DNA of 64,000 nt from DTPS01 sp049591295 (GCA_049591295.1 JBAWEQ010000202.1:1-64000), one strand, 5' to 3'. Numbered from the stretch's first letter, positions 17,817-26,385 are shown. Numbers and translations: made by a program. Notes: generated from the letters alone by a model not told the origin.

Positions 17817-18179
17817 CTACGCCCCGGCCGTGCGCCTCAGCGCCACCACCGTCCAGACGGCGCCCGCCAGGTCCACCGAGCCGAAGAGCGCGAGCTGGGG
17901 CGGCCCTAGCTTCAGCAGGGGAAACGCCGCCAGGCAGACGAAGACGAAGCACCTCACGAAGACCGTCCAGCCGAAGAACTCCCGCATCTCCCTGCGGGCC
18001 GCCTGGGTGTAGTAGACGGCCAGGCAGAGCACCAGCACCCCCACGACCCTGATCCACACCTCTCCCGTCGCCGGGATGCCGAATGCGCCCAGGAGGAGGT
18101 TGGGCACGACCATCAGGACCGAGCCGAGGCCGAACAGGTAGATGCCGAACACCTGCACGCTTCTCGCGGCGCTGCTCAT
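17817..18179 (-). CDS. Small integral membrane protein, 120 aa
   Basis: Four hydrophobic segments are visible (QVFGIYLFGLGSVLMVVP, WIRVVGVLVLCLAVYY, FVRCFVFVCLAAFPLL and GAVWTVVALR). The layout resembles the small four-helix membrane proteins often annotated as DoxX-like or unknown, and the gene at 21523 has a comparable layout. GGGAGGG lies just before ATG 18179. The open frame extends far upstream, but that part overlaps the S41 gene and is a shadow. The function is unknown. Confidence 0.72.
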   Translation of the reverse strand: MSSAARSVQVFGIYLFGLGSVLMVVPNLLLGAFGIPATGEVWIRVVGVLVLCLAVYYTQAARREMREFFGWTVFVRCFVFVCLAAFPLLKLGPPQLALFGSVDLAGAVWTVVALRRTAGA

Positions 18180-18271
18180 GGGACCCTCCCTTTTCAGAAT
18201 CAGCGTGTGCAGTGTACCACCCGCACGCCCCCGCCGGCTCGTTTCCATGTGCGGGGAGAAGCAGCGGGCGG

Positions 18272-19600
18272 CTACATCTCGCGTTTCATGGGCGGGAAGC
18301 TGTCGCCGTCGCTGTCGTGATAGAGGAACCCTTCGATGTGCCTCTTGGCGTCCCGTGTGAATTGGACGCGATAACGGGCCATGGTGGGGTCTTCGAACTT
18401 GAAGTCGTCGCCACCGAGCGGTACCAGCGCCTGCCTCCGCCGGTCTTTGCGCTGCAGACAGATCTGGTCGCCTGCCAGGAACACCTTCGCATCGCCGTAG
18501 ACACCGACGTACTCCTTGAGCGCGATGGGGTCGAGGGCCACGGGCTCCAGGTCGATCTTGTAGAAGGCGAGCGCCCACTCGAGCGAGAGGCGCTTCTTCG
18601 GGTCGGTCTCTCGGGGCAGGATGCGCGACAGCGCCGCGACGGCGGCTGCGGCGAGGGCATTCTCGGAGGTGGCGGGAATGTCCGGCACCATGCCTTCGGT
18701 GTAGCTCTCTTTCGTGCCCGGCTTGACCTGGGTCGTGTAGGGCACGCGAATGTTGACGCCGATCTCCGGAAAGCTCATGTACTTCACGGCGTGAGACCCG
18801 CCCCGCGTGCGCTCGCCGACAACGAGGGCGCGCCCGCACTGCTGGAGTGGGAAGGCGAAATCCTCGGATGCTGAATAGGATAGCCGGTTGAGGAGGATGT
18901 AGACAGGCACGTCGGGCATGCGCGGGCCGGGGACCCATTCGAAGGTCCAGGTCTGCTGGAGGCGGCCCTCGCTTGGGACCAAGACGTCGGCGATGTGCGT
19001 CCGCTCCGCGAAGAGATAGCTGCTTATAAATTGGCCCATGATCTCGTCGCCTCCCCCGTTCCCGCGGAGGTCGAAGATGAGCGCGTCGCAGTGGGCCACG
19101 AAGTTCATCGCCGCGATCGCCGTCGGCGCCGCCAACCTCGGGTTCGCCCAGTAGGTCATCTGGATGTAGCCGATGTTGCCGGGAAGCAGCTCCACCCTCT
19201 TGAAGCCGTAGTTGTCCTGTGGTGAGCCGAGCAGCGTTTCGGCGGCCAGGTCGTCCGGGATCTTCTCGTACGGCCATACGGTGATGTGGCCGTCCTTCGA
19301 GACCGCCCGCATCTCCTTCGTCACCTGCGAGGTGAAGGCGGCCATGTCGGCGCACTGGGCGTAGGCTCCTTCGGCCTCCTGCCGCCTGAGCCGTTCCACG
19401 ATCAGCTTCGTGAGCGCCGGATCGGGGTAGTAACAGCCGAAGATTTCCGAGACCTGGTCCAGGACGGCGGCCCGCTGGCCTGCGGTGAGGGGCGGTTGGG
19501 AGGGGTTCTCATGGGAAGCGGCCGCCGAAGCCAGCGAGAAGGCCAGCAGCGCCGAGAGGCTGTAGGCGGCGAGGCGGGTAGGGCTTTTTCGTGACGCCAT
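18272..19600 (-). CDS. Secreted S41 family peptidase (IRBP/tricorn-like)
   Basis: The 442-aa product has an N-terminal signal (LAAYSLSALLAFSLASAAAS), a helical N-domain, and the TSPc catalytic domain with GNIGYIQMTYW, FDLRGNGGGDE and SYSASEDF, which holds the Ser nucleophile near residue 243. The segment GERTRGGSH replaces the GKG that carries the catalytic Lys in Ctp-type enzymes, so this is the Ser/His-type S41B branch. No PDZ domain is seen. AAGGAG precedes ATG 19600; the frame open to 19924 is upstream noise. The C-terminal 100 residues (DLEPVALDPIALKEYVGVYG) resemble the DUF3471-type add-on of serine hydrolases. Confidence 0.9.
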   Translation of the reverse strand: MASRKSPTRLAAYSLSALLAFSLASAAASHENPSQPPLTAGQRAAVLDQVSEIFGCYYPDPALTKLIVERLRRQEAEGAYAQCADMAAFTSQVTKEMRAVSKDGHITVWPYEKIPDDLAAETLLGSPQDNYGFKRVELLPGNIGYIQMTYWANPRLAAPTAIAAMNFVAHCDALIFDLRGNGGGDEIMGQFISSYLFAERTHIADVLVPSEGRLQQTWTFEWVPGPRMPDVPVYILLNRLSYSASEDFAFPLQQCGRALVVGERTRGGSHAVKYMSFPEIGVNIRVPYTTQVKPGTKESYTEGMVPDIPATSENALAAAAVAALSRILPRETDPKKRLSLEWALAFYKIDLEPVALDPIALKEYVGVYGDAKVFLAGDQICLQRKDRRRQALVPLGGDDFKFEDPTMARYRVQFTRDAKRHIEGFLYHDSDGDSFPPMKREM

Positions 19601-20276
19601 CGGAAGGCTCCTTCGCGGGACCCGCGAGGCGCTCCCCCGGGTACCGGGCGGAGGAGGCCACGGGTCCCGCCGCAACGGTTTCTCATCGTTTCGGTCGGCC
19701 ATCTCTTCATCTATTCTGACGCGTCCGGCCCGAGAAAGGCTGCACCGGCGATCGGAGGGGTGAAGGCCCTGTCGGCGGCGGGGCCTGCCCTGCTCCTCTT
19801 CTCCCTTCTTCCCCGCCAAATCCTCCGTCCCTCCTCCATGCTCTGCGTATCCTCCGTGGTGATGTGAGGTGATGAGGTGATGAGGGTGAAAGGGTGGCCT
19901 TCGAAGGCCCGCCCGCGGCCTCATCTCGGCACCCCGGCATCTCGTGCCTCGTGCTGTCCCCTTTTACGGCGGGATTCTGTGCCAGCAGCCCGCTGGGGGC
20001 ATGCCACAGAATGACGCGACTAAGGGAGTATCTCGCGTCTCGCCCTGGCCTCTTCCTCCCCGATCTCCCTGACCTCCCTGTGAATTCACCTCGTCCTTCC
20101 TCCGTGTCCTCCGTGGTGAATTCTTTCTCTTCTCTGCACTTGGCTCAATCGTTCCCTCGCCCCTGCCTGGAATAGGTCGCCTCATCACCTGGTTACGGTT
20201 TTCGTAGTCATTCTGTGGTGTGGGTGAGTTGGTTGGGTGGTGCCGGGCACGAAGGTGCCCCGGCGGGAGGCAGGCC
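19601..20276. other. Intergenic repeat block upstream of the S41 gene
   Basis: It holds GATGAGG tracts at 19864-19886, a CATCTCGGCACC tract at 19922, the hairpin copy at 19974-20012 and TCCTCCGTGTCCTCCGTGG near 20097. A single ATTCTGTG arm is present at 20211. No gene is seen. Confidence 0.6.
19974..20012 (-). repeat. ATTCTGTG hairpin element, copy 5 (inverted)
   Basis: The arms are at 19974-19981 and 20005-20012. The element and about 50 flanking bases match copy 4 almost exactly. Confidence 0.85.
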
Positions 20277-20633
20277 ATGAAAGCTGAGCGGAAGAGCTTC
20301 TCCAAGCCGGACGAAGTGAGGGAGTTCCCGGGGGGGCGGGTGGCCCTCGTGAAGATCGCCGGCGCGATGGTCGCCTGCGCGACCTTCCAGCCCGGGTGGA
20401 AGTGGTCCGAGTGCGTGCGCCCCATCGCCAACACGCACAGCTGCCAGGCGGCCCACTTCGGCTATCAGGTCAGCGGCACCATGATGACCCGCATGGATGA
20501 CGGGACCGAGATCGAGTGCCACGCCGGCGACGTCTACAGCCTCCCGCCCGGTCACGACGGGTGGGTGGTCGGCAACGAGCCGGTGGTCTTCATCGACTTC
20601 CAGGGGATGGCGGAGTACGCGAAGAAGGGCTAA
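20277..20633 (+). CDS. Cupin-domain protein, 118 aa
   Basis: A small cupin begins MKAERKSFSKPDEVREFPGG. The barrel contains HFGYQVSGTMMTRMDDGTE and HAGDVYSLPPGHDGWVVGNE, which give the two cupin motifs. GGGAGG lies seven bases before ATG 20277. It is unlike the 156-aa cupin at 16864 and is probably not a recent duplicate. The ligand is unknown. Confidence 0.85.
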   Translation: MKAERKSFSKPDEVREFPGGRVALVKIAGAMVACATFQPGWKWSECVRPIANTHSCQAAHFGYQVSGTMMTRMDDGTEIECHAGDVYSLPPGHDGWVVGNEPVVFIDFQGMAEYAKKG

Positions 20634-20674
20634 GAAGCGCCCCGCCACGGGGCCTCGGGAGACCGGCCCCGAGC

Positions 20675-20872
20675 TCAGGGCTTCCGCCAGAAAAGCTCCT
20701 CGTCGTTGACGTACACGATCCTGTTCCCGCTGGCGGCCGCCTCGGAGGTGCCCATGAGCTCCCCGCGGTAGCCGTCGGGGATCAATTCGAAGTACACCCG
20801 CTCGGGCTCCGCCCTCTGATTGAAGAGACTCCGCTGGGGGCAGCGGATCTTGAAGGGTGCCCGCCTGGGCGT
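20675..20872 (-). pseudogene. Possible truncated small gene, C-terminus only
   Basis: Read from the minus strand, a frame ending at TGA 20675 encodes RVYFELIPDGYRGELMGT and ends VNDEELFWRKP. The composition is protein-like, but no start with a ribosome binding site is visible. The frame runs upstream into the diverged repeat at 20876. It could be the tail of a gene interrupted by that repeat. Confidence 0.4.
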
Positions 20873-20875
20873 TTG

Positions 20876-20962
20876 AGATCCTTCCAGGGGAGCCCCCTCG
20901 GTTGGAGCCCTTCGGAAGAAACGGCTCGGGGCGGGCTCTTCGCAACATCGGCGTCAGAATGA
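20876..20962 (-). repeat. Diverged inverted copy of the 95-bp repeat unit
   Basis: The order GATCCTTCC..GGGGAGCC..TTCGCAA..GTCAGAATGAC mirrors the complement of the units at 9329-9741, with an insertion in the middle. Confidence 0.6.
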
Positions 20963-21131
20963 CAGCCGCGGAAGCGGGGCGGCCATGCGCATGCGCCGCA
21001 CTCCAGTGGCAGAGGACGCTTTGTGGGCCGCCGTCTCTCGTTCGACAGGTCCGTCGGAAGGCGCCTGCGGAAAGCCCTCGGCTCGCCGTCTCGGCGGCCC
21101 CTTCAGCTTGATGTCTACAGCGATCGGGCCC

Positions 21132-21251
21132 TCAGGCCGGGGAAAAGCCCCCCTTGCCCTCTTTCTTGGCCTTCTTGTCGGCCTTCTTCTGCTTCATGGT
21201 CTTGGCGGGTTTCTTCTTGGCTTCTTTCTTGACCTCTTTCGACTTGCCCAT
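21132..21251 (-). CDS. 39-aa lysine-rich small protein
   Basis: ATG 21251 follows GGGAGGT at a normal distance. The product begins MGKSKEVKKEAKKKPAKTMK and ends GKGGFSPA; nearly half of its residues are Lys. The composition is like histone-H1-type tails or small nucleic-acid-binding peptides. Binding is an inference from charge only. Confidence 0.65.
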   Translation of the reverse strand: MGKSKEVKKEAKKKPAKTMKQKKADKKAKKEGKGGFSPA

Positions 21252-21522
21252 GGGACCTCCCATCTCTTGGAGCAGGCCCGGGGGCCGCTCCAGGAACGAT
21301 GTAGGTCATAGAATATCACGATCCCCGCTTCCTCCCCCGGCCAACAGTCGCTGTGGAGAGAGAAAGTGAATGAACGCAAGCCGTCACCGCCTGCGTCCCC
21401 ATCGGCAACTCCTGGCGCGCCGCGTGGATTGTCCCGCCGGGACGGGGCCGGCTATACTGGAGCCAGACGTCCAACGAAGAGCGTGATCGCCGAACCCGCC
21501 GGAGCGGACAGGGAGGTCGTGC

Positions 21523-21873
21523 ATGGAGAAGACCGAGGGGGTGCGGGTGTTTTGGCTGAAGGTGCTCTGCTGGTACACGGTCCTCGGGGCGGGGGCCGTG
21601 GGGCTCTGGATCCTGCTCGCGCCGGGGAGCTTCATCGCCGCCTTCGGGATGCCGGGCCAGGACCCGTTCATCCTGGGCGTGGCGGGAAGCGCGTGGCTGG
21701 CCTTCGGCGTCGTGGCGGCGGTGGGCCTCCGCTCGCCCGTGGCCTTCGCTCCCATCTTCCTGGTGCAATTGGGCTACAAGCTTCTCTGGCTGGCGGTGGT
21801 CTTCCTGCCCCAGGGGATGCGGGGCGCCCTGCCTCTCTACTCGTGGGTGCTGGCGGCCATCTTCGCGAGCTAG
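21523..21873 (+). CDS. Small membrane protein, possibly cut short by an in-frame TAG
   Basis: The 116-aa product has four hydrophobic segments (VLCWYTVLGAGAVGLWILL, ILGVAGSAWLAFGVVAAVGL, FLVQLGYKLLWLAVVFL and YSWVLAAIFAS). GGGAGGT precedes ATG 21523. The stop TAG at 21871-21873 falls inside the last hydrophobic segment. The same frame continues VVLDLIAIPFARLARG to a TGA at 21922-21924, which looks like the natural C-terminus. The gene therefore appears to carry a premature amber codon or a sequencing error. The function is unknown. Confidence 0.75.
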   Translation: MEKTEGVRVFWLKVLCWYTVLGAGAVGLWILLAPGSFIAAFGMPGQDPFILGVAGSAWLAFGVVAAVGLRSPVAFAPIFLVQLGYKLLWLAVVFLPQGMRGALPLYSWVLAAIFAS

Positions 21874-21970
21874 GTCGTCCTGGATCTCATCGCCATCCCC
21901 TTCGCCAGGCTCGCCCGGGGCTGAAGCCGGCCCCTCATCGGCCGCCCGCGATCCGGCCCTCCCCGCCCGA

Positions 21971-22630
21971 TCAGGAGGACCGGTCCGCGCGAATGGGGTC
22001 TACGGTCCGTTCTCCCGCGAGGGTGAAGCGGTGGCCGAAATGGGTCCGAACGCGAAGCCACGGCAGGCCGGCCCGCTTCGCCAGGGTCCGGGCCTCGGCG
22101 ATGGTGAAGCCACGTCGGACCGAGAGCGGGCCATCCTCGCGCACGTAACGGTTCGCAAAGAGGGTGAATAGGCGGATCCAGAGCAGGGCCCGGCGGCGCC
22201 GGAGCAGATCGTTCACGACGATGCCCCGCCTCGCGACCCGGTCGAACTCTCCCAGGGCAGCCACGGCCTCCTCGTCGGTGAGGTGGTGGAGGAGGTGCGT
22301 GGCGATGACGTAATCCACGCTCCGGTCGCGGAAGGGAAGGCGGCGGCCGTCGCCGACGACGCGCGGCAATCCGGTTGCGAGCGAGAGCATGGCCATCGAC
22401 GCATCGAGCGCCATGGGCCGCAGGTGCGGCCGGTGCCTGGCGAGGCCGAGCACCAGGTCGCCCGCGCCCGCGCCCACGTCGAGCACGGTGGCATCCTCCC
22501 CGGCGGCCCTCAGGTGGAAGGCCACGGCGCGGGTGCCGCCCAGCCACCGGTTGACGAAGGCGAGGTAGCGCGCCACGCGCCTGAGCTCTTCCGGCGGCGG
22601 CGTGACGTCGTCCAGCAGCTCGCGCTGCAT
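21971..22630 (-). CDS. Class I SAM-dependent methyltransferase of the type III PKS cluster
   Basis: The 219-aa product carries the SAM-binding motif VLDVGAGAGDLVLGLARHRP, followed by LALD-type and DYVIATHLLHHL segments. Known homologues sit with type III PKS and flavoprotein genes and methylate phenolic lipids or pyrones (the srs operon of Streptomyces is the reference case). The start is uncertain. ATG 22630 lacks a clear ribosome binding site, and a GTG four codons upstream is possible. A dispersed hairpin repeat occupies the 286 bases between this gene and the flavoprotein gene upstream. Confidence 0.85.
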   Translation of the reverse strand: MQRELLDDVTPPPEELRRVARYLAFVNRWLGGTRAVAFHLRAAGEDATVLDVGAGAGDLVLGLARHRPHLRPMALDASMAMLSLATGLPRVVGDGRRLPFRDRSVDYVIATHLLHHLTDEEAVAALGEFDRVARRGIVVNDLLRRRRALLWIRLFTLFANRYVREDGPLSVRRGFTIAEARTLAKRAGLPWLRVRTHFGHRFTLAGERTVDPIRADRSS

Positions 22631-22689
22631 CGAGCGGGCCCTCACGCCCAGATTCCGCCATAGAAACGCGCTCGGCACAGGGGGGGTTC

Positions 22690-22905
22690 GGGTGCACGGG
22701 GGGAAGGCGCTCTCTCTTGAACGGGGAGGGGCATTCCCTCCCCGTCCCACGGGCAAAGCCCGATGGGGCCCCACCCCGCCCATGGGGCTTCCTCCCCCGG
22801 ATCAAGTCCGGGGTCGGAGGCCACGCAGATCCCTTCGCGGTAAACATCGCTTTTCAGGGACGGATGGCCACGCTCTCCATTCATCGACATGTGCCCCTCC
22901 AGTCG
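22690..22905. repeat. Three-hairpin dispersed repeat, copy 1
   Basis: Stems are CGGGGAGGG/CCCTCCCCG (22722-22744), CGGGC/GCCCG around AAA near 22750, and CCCCGGA/TCCGGGG (22795-22813). The same series is at 28985-29216; the first stem is identical there but its loop is changed. Confidence 0.85.
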
Positions 22906-22916
22906 TGGGATTTGCG

Positions 22917-23996
22917 TCACAGGGCGAGCCTCGCGAGGTCGGCCAACGTCAGGTCCCGGGGAGAGGAGCTACCGACGGCGATCCCCATCAGCTTCGCGAA
23001 GAGCGCCGGGTGCTCGCCCAGCGCCGCGATCACGCGGTCCGCCAGGGAGGGGCGCCGCGAGGCTTTCAGGATCCAGGCCGAGAGCCACTGGGCGTTGAAG
23101 GCGAGGCGGCGGCGCTCGCGCTCGTACTCCTCGGGCCGGCCCGAGGAGAGCGCGTCGGCCAGGGCCCGCGCCGAGAGGATGGCGAGGGACATGCCCTCGC
23201 CCGTGACCGGGTCCGGCGCTCCCGCCGCGTCTCCGATCAGGATCACGTCGCCGGAGGCCAGCCGGTTCAGCGAGAGTCCCAGGGGCCCCGCCCCGAGCAC
23301 GGGCGTGGTGAAAGCGATGGAGCCGATCCGTCCGCGCAGCGCCTCCAGCGACCGGAGGGTGGCCAGCACGCGCCGCTCGTTCGTGGGTTCGGAGGGCAGG
23401 GCGTCCTGGCGGTAGAGGCAGGCTACCAGCGCCTCGTTCCCGTCTGAGGGCGCGAGGTAGACCTCTCCTCCAGTGTGAAAGATCACCTCCACCCGCTCCC
23501 GGTCCACCTCGAGCCCCAGAACGTGCGTGCTCAGCCCCACGCGGCGAAGGCGCGGCCTCGCGGCGCGCAACCCTGGCCTGCCGTGAAACTGGGACTTCAG
23601 GCCATCGGCGCCGATCAGCCAGCGCGCCTTCCACCGGGCCGGGTCGTACGGGGTCTGTGGGCAGGCCTCCACGTTCGGGGTGGCGGCCGCCGCCTCGAAG
23701 AGAGACAGGTCAAAGCGCTCCCGCCGTACGACCATCCCTTCGCCCGCCGGGAAATCGGCCACCGCGGTGAGGCCGCGCGGGGAGACGTAGCGCAGGCCCC
23801 TCACCGGCACGCCGGGGAAATCGAGGCCGGAGGCCCGCAGAGCCGCCGCTCCGTGGGGCAGGAGGCCCTCGCCGCACGGCTTCGGGCGGGGGTGGCGGCA
23901 TCTCTCCAGCAGGGCCACCTTGAGGCCTCTCAGGCCGAGTTCTCGGGCCGCCACCGAACCCGCCACGCCGCCGCCGACGACCACCGCGTCGAACAT
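22917..23996 (-). CDS. FAD-dependent oxidoreductase (geranylgeranyl-reductase/monooxygenase type)
   Basis: The 359-aa flavoprotein has the FAD-binding GGGVAGSVAARELGLRG near the N-terminus, the LERCRHPRPKPCGEGLLPHG segment typical of the geranylgeranyl reductase-like group, WLIGADGLKS, and the second FAD motif LIGDAAGAPDPVTGEGMSLA. Its start overlaps the stop of the polyketide synthase (TGATG), so the two are translationally coupled. In comparable operons this enzyme hydroxylates or oxidises the PKS product. The open frame upstream is the PKS shadow. Confidence 0.9.
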   Translation of the reverse strand: MFDAVVVGGGVAGSVAARELGLRGLKVALLERCRHPRPKPCGEGLLPHGAAALRASGLDFPGVPVRGLRYVSPRGLTAVADFPAGEGMVVRRERFDLSLFEAAAATPNVEACPQTPYDPARWKARWLIGADGLKSQFHGRPGLRAARPRLRRVGLSTHVLGLEVDRERVEVIFHTGGEVYLAPSDGNEALVACLYRQDALPSEPTNERRVLATLRSLEALRGRIGSIAFTTPVLGAGPLGLSLNRLASGDVILIGDAAGAPDPVTGEGMSLAILSARALADALSSGRPEEYERERRRLAFNAQWLSAWILKASRRPSLADRVIAALGEHPALFAKLMGIAVGSSSPRDLTLADLARLAL

Positions 23997-25045
23997 CACC
24001 ACTCCAGCACCAGCATCTCCATCCCAAAGCCAGGCCCCGGCGCGGCGACGAGGGCCTTCTCCCCTCTCCTGGGCCGAGCCTCGTGGAAGACGTCCGCCAG
24101 GACGAAGAGCACCGAGGCGCTGGAGAGGTTGCCGACCCGGGCGAGCGAATTCCGCGCCCACGCGAGCGTCTCGGCGGGGCAGTCGAGCGCCTGCTGGTAG
24201 GCCTCCACGATCCGGCGGCCGCCCGGGTGGAGGACCCAGTAGGTGATGTCCCGGAGCGTCATCCCGGCGGAGGCGAGGAAGTCCTGCACGACCGGCCTGA
24301 AGCGGCGCTTCAGCAGCTCCGTGATCTCCCGCGAGAGGACCAGGCGCATGCCGTCGGAGGTGAACCTCCAGCCCATGATCTCCTGCGAGTTCTCGAAGAG
24401 AACGCTTCGCCGCGCCACGATGGAGGGGCCGCCGTTCGGCGCCTCGGACGATGAGAGGAGGAGGGCCACCGCGCCGTCGCCGAAGAGCGACCCGCCCACC
24501 GCGTCCACGGGGTCGTTGGCCCGGCGCGTGAAGGACTGTCCACAGAGCTCCACCGAAATCACCAGCGCCAGGCCATCCGTGCCGCCCCGCAGGATCTCCT
24601 CCGCCCGCACGAGGGCACCGGCCCCGCCGGCGCATCCCAGGCCGAACAGCGGCCAGCGGCGCACGTCGGGACGGAGGCCCAGGCGGGGCACGAGGAGCGC
24701 GTCCAGGCTCGGCGTGGCCAGTCCCGTGGTGGTCACGACGATCAGGTGGTCCACCCGCTCCGGCTCCACGCCCGCCTCCCGCAGGCACTGCCTGGCGGCC
24801 TTTTCGGCAAGCTCTCTCGCCCCGGCGATGTAGTCCCGGTTCCGCTCGTCGAAGCTCTTGTCGGCGAGGTAGTAGTCGGGCGGAAAGGAGAAGTGCCGCT
24901 GCTCCACCCCACAGCGGTCGAACAGCTCGGCCAGCCTGGAGACCTCGGGGTGGCCCGAGAACATCGCCGTGAAGGCCGCCTTTGCAAACTCTTGGGGGAT
25001 GACGTTCGGAGGAAGAGCGGTGGCAATGGACTCTATGCGCGACAT
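23996..25045 (-). CDS. Type III polyketide synthase (chalcone/stilbene synthase family)
   Basis: The 349-aa product has the thiolase-fold catalytic triad: Cys138 in FGLGCAGGAG, His273 in VLHPGGRRIVE and Asn306 in RVGNLSSASVLF. The homodimeric family condenses malonyl-CoA onto an acyl-CoA starter to give alkylresorcinols or alkylpyrones. AGGAGG precedes ATG 25045. It is the first gene of a minus-strand operon PKS, flavoprotein, methyltransferase, which suggests a modified phenolic lipid product (inference). The starter chain cannot be told from sequence. Confidence 0.93.
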   Translation of the reverse strand: MSRIESIATALPPNVIPQEFAKAAFTAMFSGHPEVSRLAELFDRCGVEQRHFSFPPDYYLADKSFDERNRDYIAGARELAEKAARQCLREAGVEPERVDHLIVVTTTGLATPSLDALLVPRLGLRPDVRRWPLFGLGCAGGAGALVRAEEILRGGTDGLALVISVELCGQSFTRRANDPVDAVGGSLFGDGAVALLLSSSEAPNGGPSIVARRSVLFENSQEIMGWRFTSDGMRLVLSREITELLKRRFRPVVQDFLASAGMTLRDITYWVLHPGGRRIVEAYQQALDCPAETLAWARNSLARVGNLSSASVLFVLADVFHEARPRRGEKALVAAPGPGFGMEMLVLEW

Positions 25046-25539
25046 GACGGCCTCCTGTCTTGACCGGTGGAGGAACGATGGCTGGGGAGCGCGAGAGGCC
25101 CCGAGGAGCGCGGCAAGGACCGGCGCGGGCGGCGGGTTGCCGTGAGGGCGGGGCGCTTCACGAGGGGAGAGCGGGCGGGCCGCCGGCCGGAGCGCGGGGC
25201 TGGCGGACTCGGACACGGCTGTCGCGAGGCCCCCTCCCGGCTTGCCTCATCACGATGCTGAAGCCCACTGGCCGGCATGGGCGGGCCTCCCATCTGCACG
25301 TGGCATGAACATAGGGCGTGAAGCCCGCTTCGGCAAGACCCCGCGAGTCAGCCCCCCCCTGTGCCGATCTGACTCGGCCACCAGTGGACCCTCGCGACCC
25401 GCGTCGAGAACGTCTCCCCCGAGGAGCTGACGCGGCGCGCCATTGCGCAAAGCAACGGCTGATGATGCACCGCGCACGGCCCCCGTGGTACGCGCTGGGA
25501 GCCCTCGCCCGAACACGCCCCGTCTTTACTTAAGCCCGG
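25046..25539. other. Intergenic region, no clear gene
   Basis: This is the gap between the PKS start and the OmpA-family stop, both on the minus strand. A short plus-strand frame at about 25380-25461 (VENVSPEELTRRAIAQSNG before a stop) has protein-like composition but no start or ribosome binding site. Nothing else is seen. Confidence 0.5.
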
Positions 25540-26385
25540 CTACTGCTGGACCAGCTCCACGCGGCGGTTCTTGGCCCGCCCCTCCTCGCCGGCGTTGGAG
25601 GCCACCGGGGCGAAGGGACCGCACCCGAAGGCCTTGAGCCGATCCGCCGCGATGCCGTGGTCGCGCACGAGGGCCTGCTTGACCGACTGCGCGCGCGCCA
25701 GGGAGAGCTGCAGGTTGTGGTCCACCGCCCCGCTGTTGTCGGTGTGGCCCACGACGAAGATCCTCAGGCCGGGATCGGCCTTCAGGAGCTTGGCGATCTC
25801 TCCGATCGCCGGGGCCGACTCGGGCTTGATGGCGGCGCTGTCGGTGTCGAAGAGGATGCCGTAGACGGCCGCGTGGCCCGTCGCGCGGATGTCGTTCTGG
25901 AAGACCTGCGCGTTCGCCTCCACGTCCTGCGTCATGGCTTCCTTCTGGACGATGAAGAAGCCGTACTTGCCGGTGAATTCCGCCCCCAGGTCCACCCAGA
26001 TCTCCTTTCCGTCCTTGAGAATCTTGAAGGTGGCCCTCCCCTTGTCGCTCCAGACGACGGTCCCGCCGATCTTCCGAACGGCGTTCTCGTAGTTGCGGAT
26101 GATCTGGAGATCGCTCGGCTTCTGCGTCGCGGTGGCCTGGGGGTAGTAGCTGATCTTCCAGAGATGGCCTTCCACGCGCTGCGTGATGAACCCCTTCTTG
26201 TCCTTCCCGACGACGAAATCGTGCGCGTCGAACTGCTTCTCGTCGCACGAGTGGATCCAGTAGGTGGGCATCCGCGTGAAGAGCGGATGGTCCTTGCACC
26301 CCGTGGTGTCTTTCTGCTCGGCCAACGTTCCCCACGACAGTGCCAGACACGCGAGACTCACGAGCACGATCAACAGCTTCTTCAT
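25540..26385 (-). CDS. OmpA-family outer membrane/peptidoglycan-binding protein
   Basis: The 281-aa product begins with a signal peptide (KKLLIVLVSLACLALSWG). The N-terminal half is a unique domain with CKDHPLFTRMPTYWIHSC. The C-terminal half is an OmpA domain: ILFDTDSAAIKPES, FVVGHTDNSG with the peptidoglycan-binding Asp, LSLARAQSVKQAL and NRRVELVQQ. GGAGGG precedes ATG 26385. It lies 54 bases after a small secreted protein gene on the same strand and is probably co-transcribed with it. Confidence 0.93.
   Translation of the reverse strand: MKKLLIVLVSLACLALSWGTLAEQKDTTGCKDHPLFTRMPTYWIHSCDEKQFDAHDFVVGKDKKGFITQRVEGHLWKISYYPQATATQKPSDLQIIRNYENAVRKIGGTVVWSDKGRATFKILKDGKEIWVDLGAEFTGKYGFFIVQKEAMTQDVEANAQVFQNDIRATGHAAVYGILFDTDSAAIKPESAPAIGEIAKLLKADPGLRIFVVGHTDNSGAVDHNLQLSLARAQSVKQALVRDHGIAADRLKAFGCGPFAPVASNAGEEGRAKNRRVELVQQ

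Noticed and set aside
22917..24788. Single 623-aa protein spanning the flavoprotein and part of the PKS
   Set aside because: The N-terminal half is the PKS in the wrong frame; the real flavoprotein starts at 23996 with a TGATG overlap.
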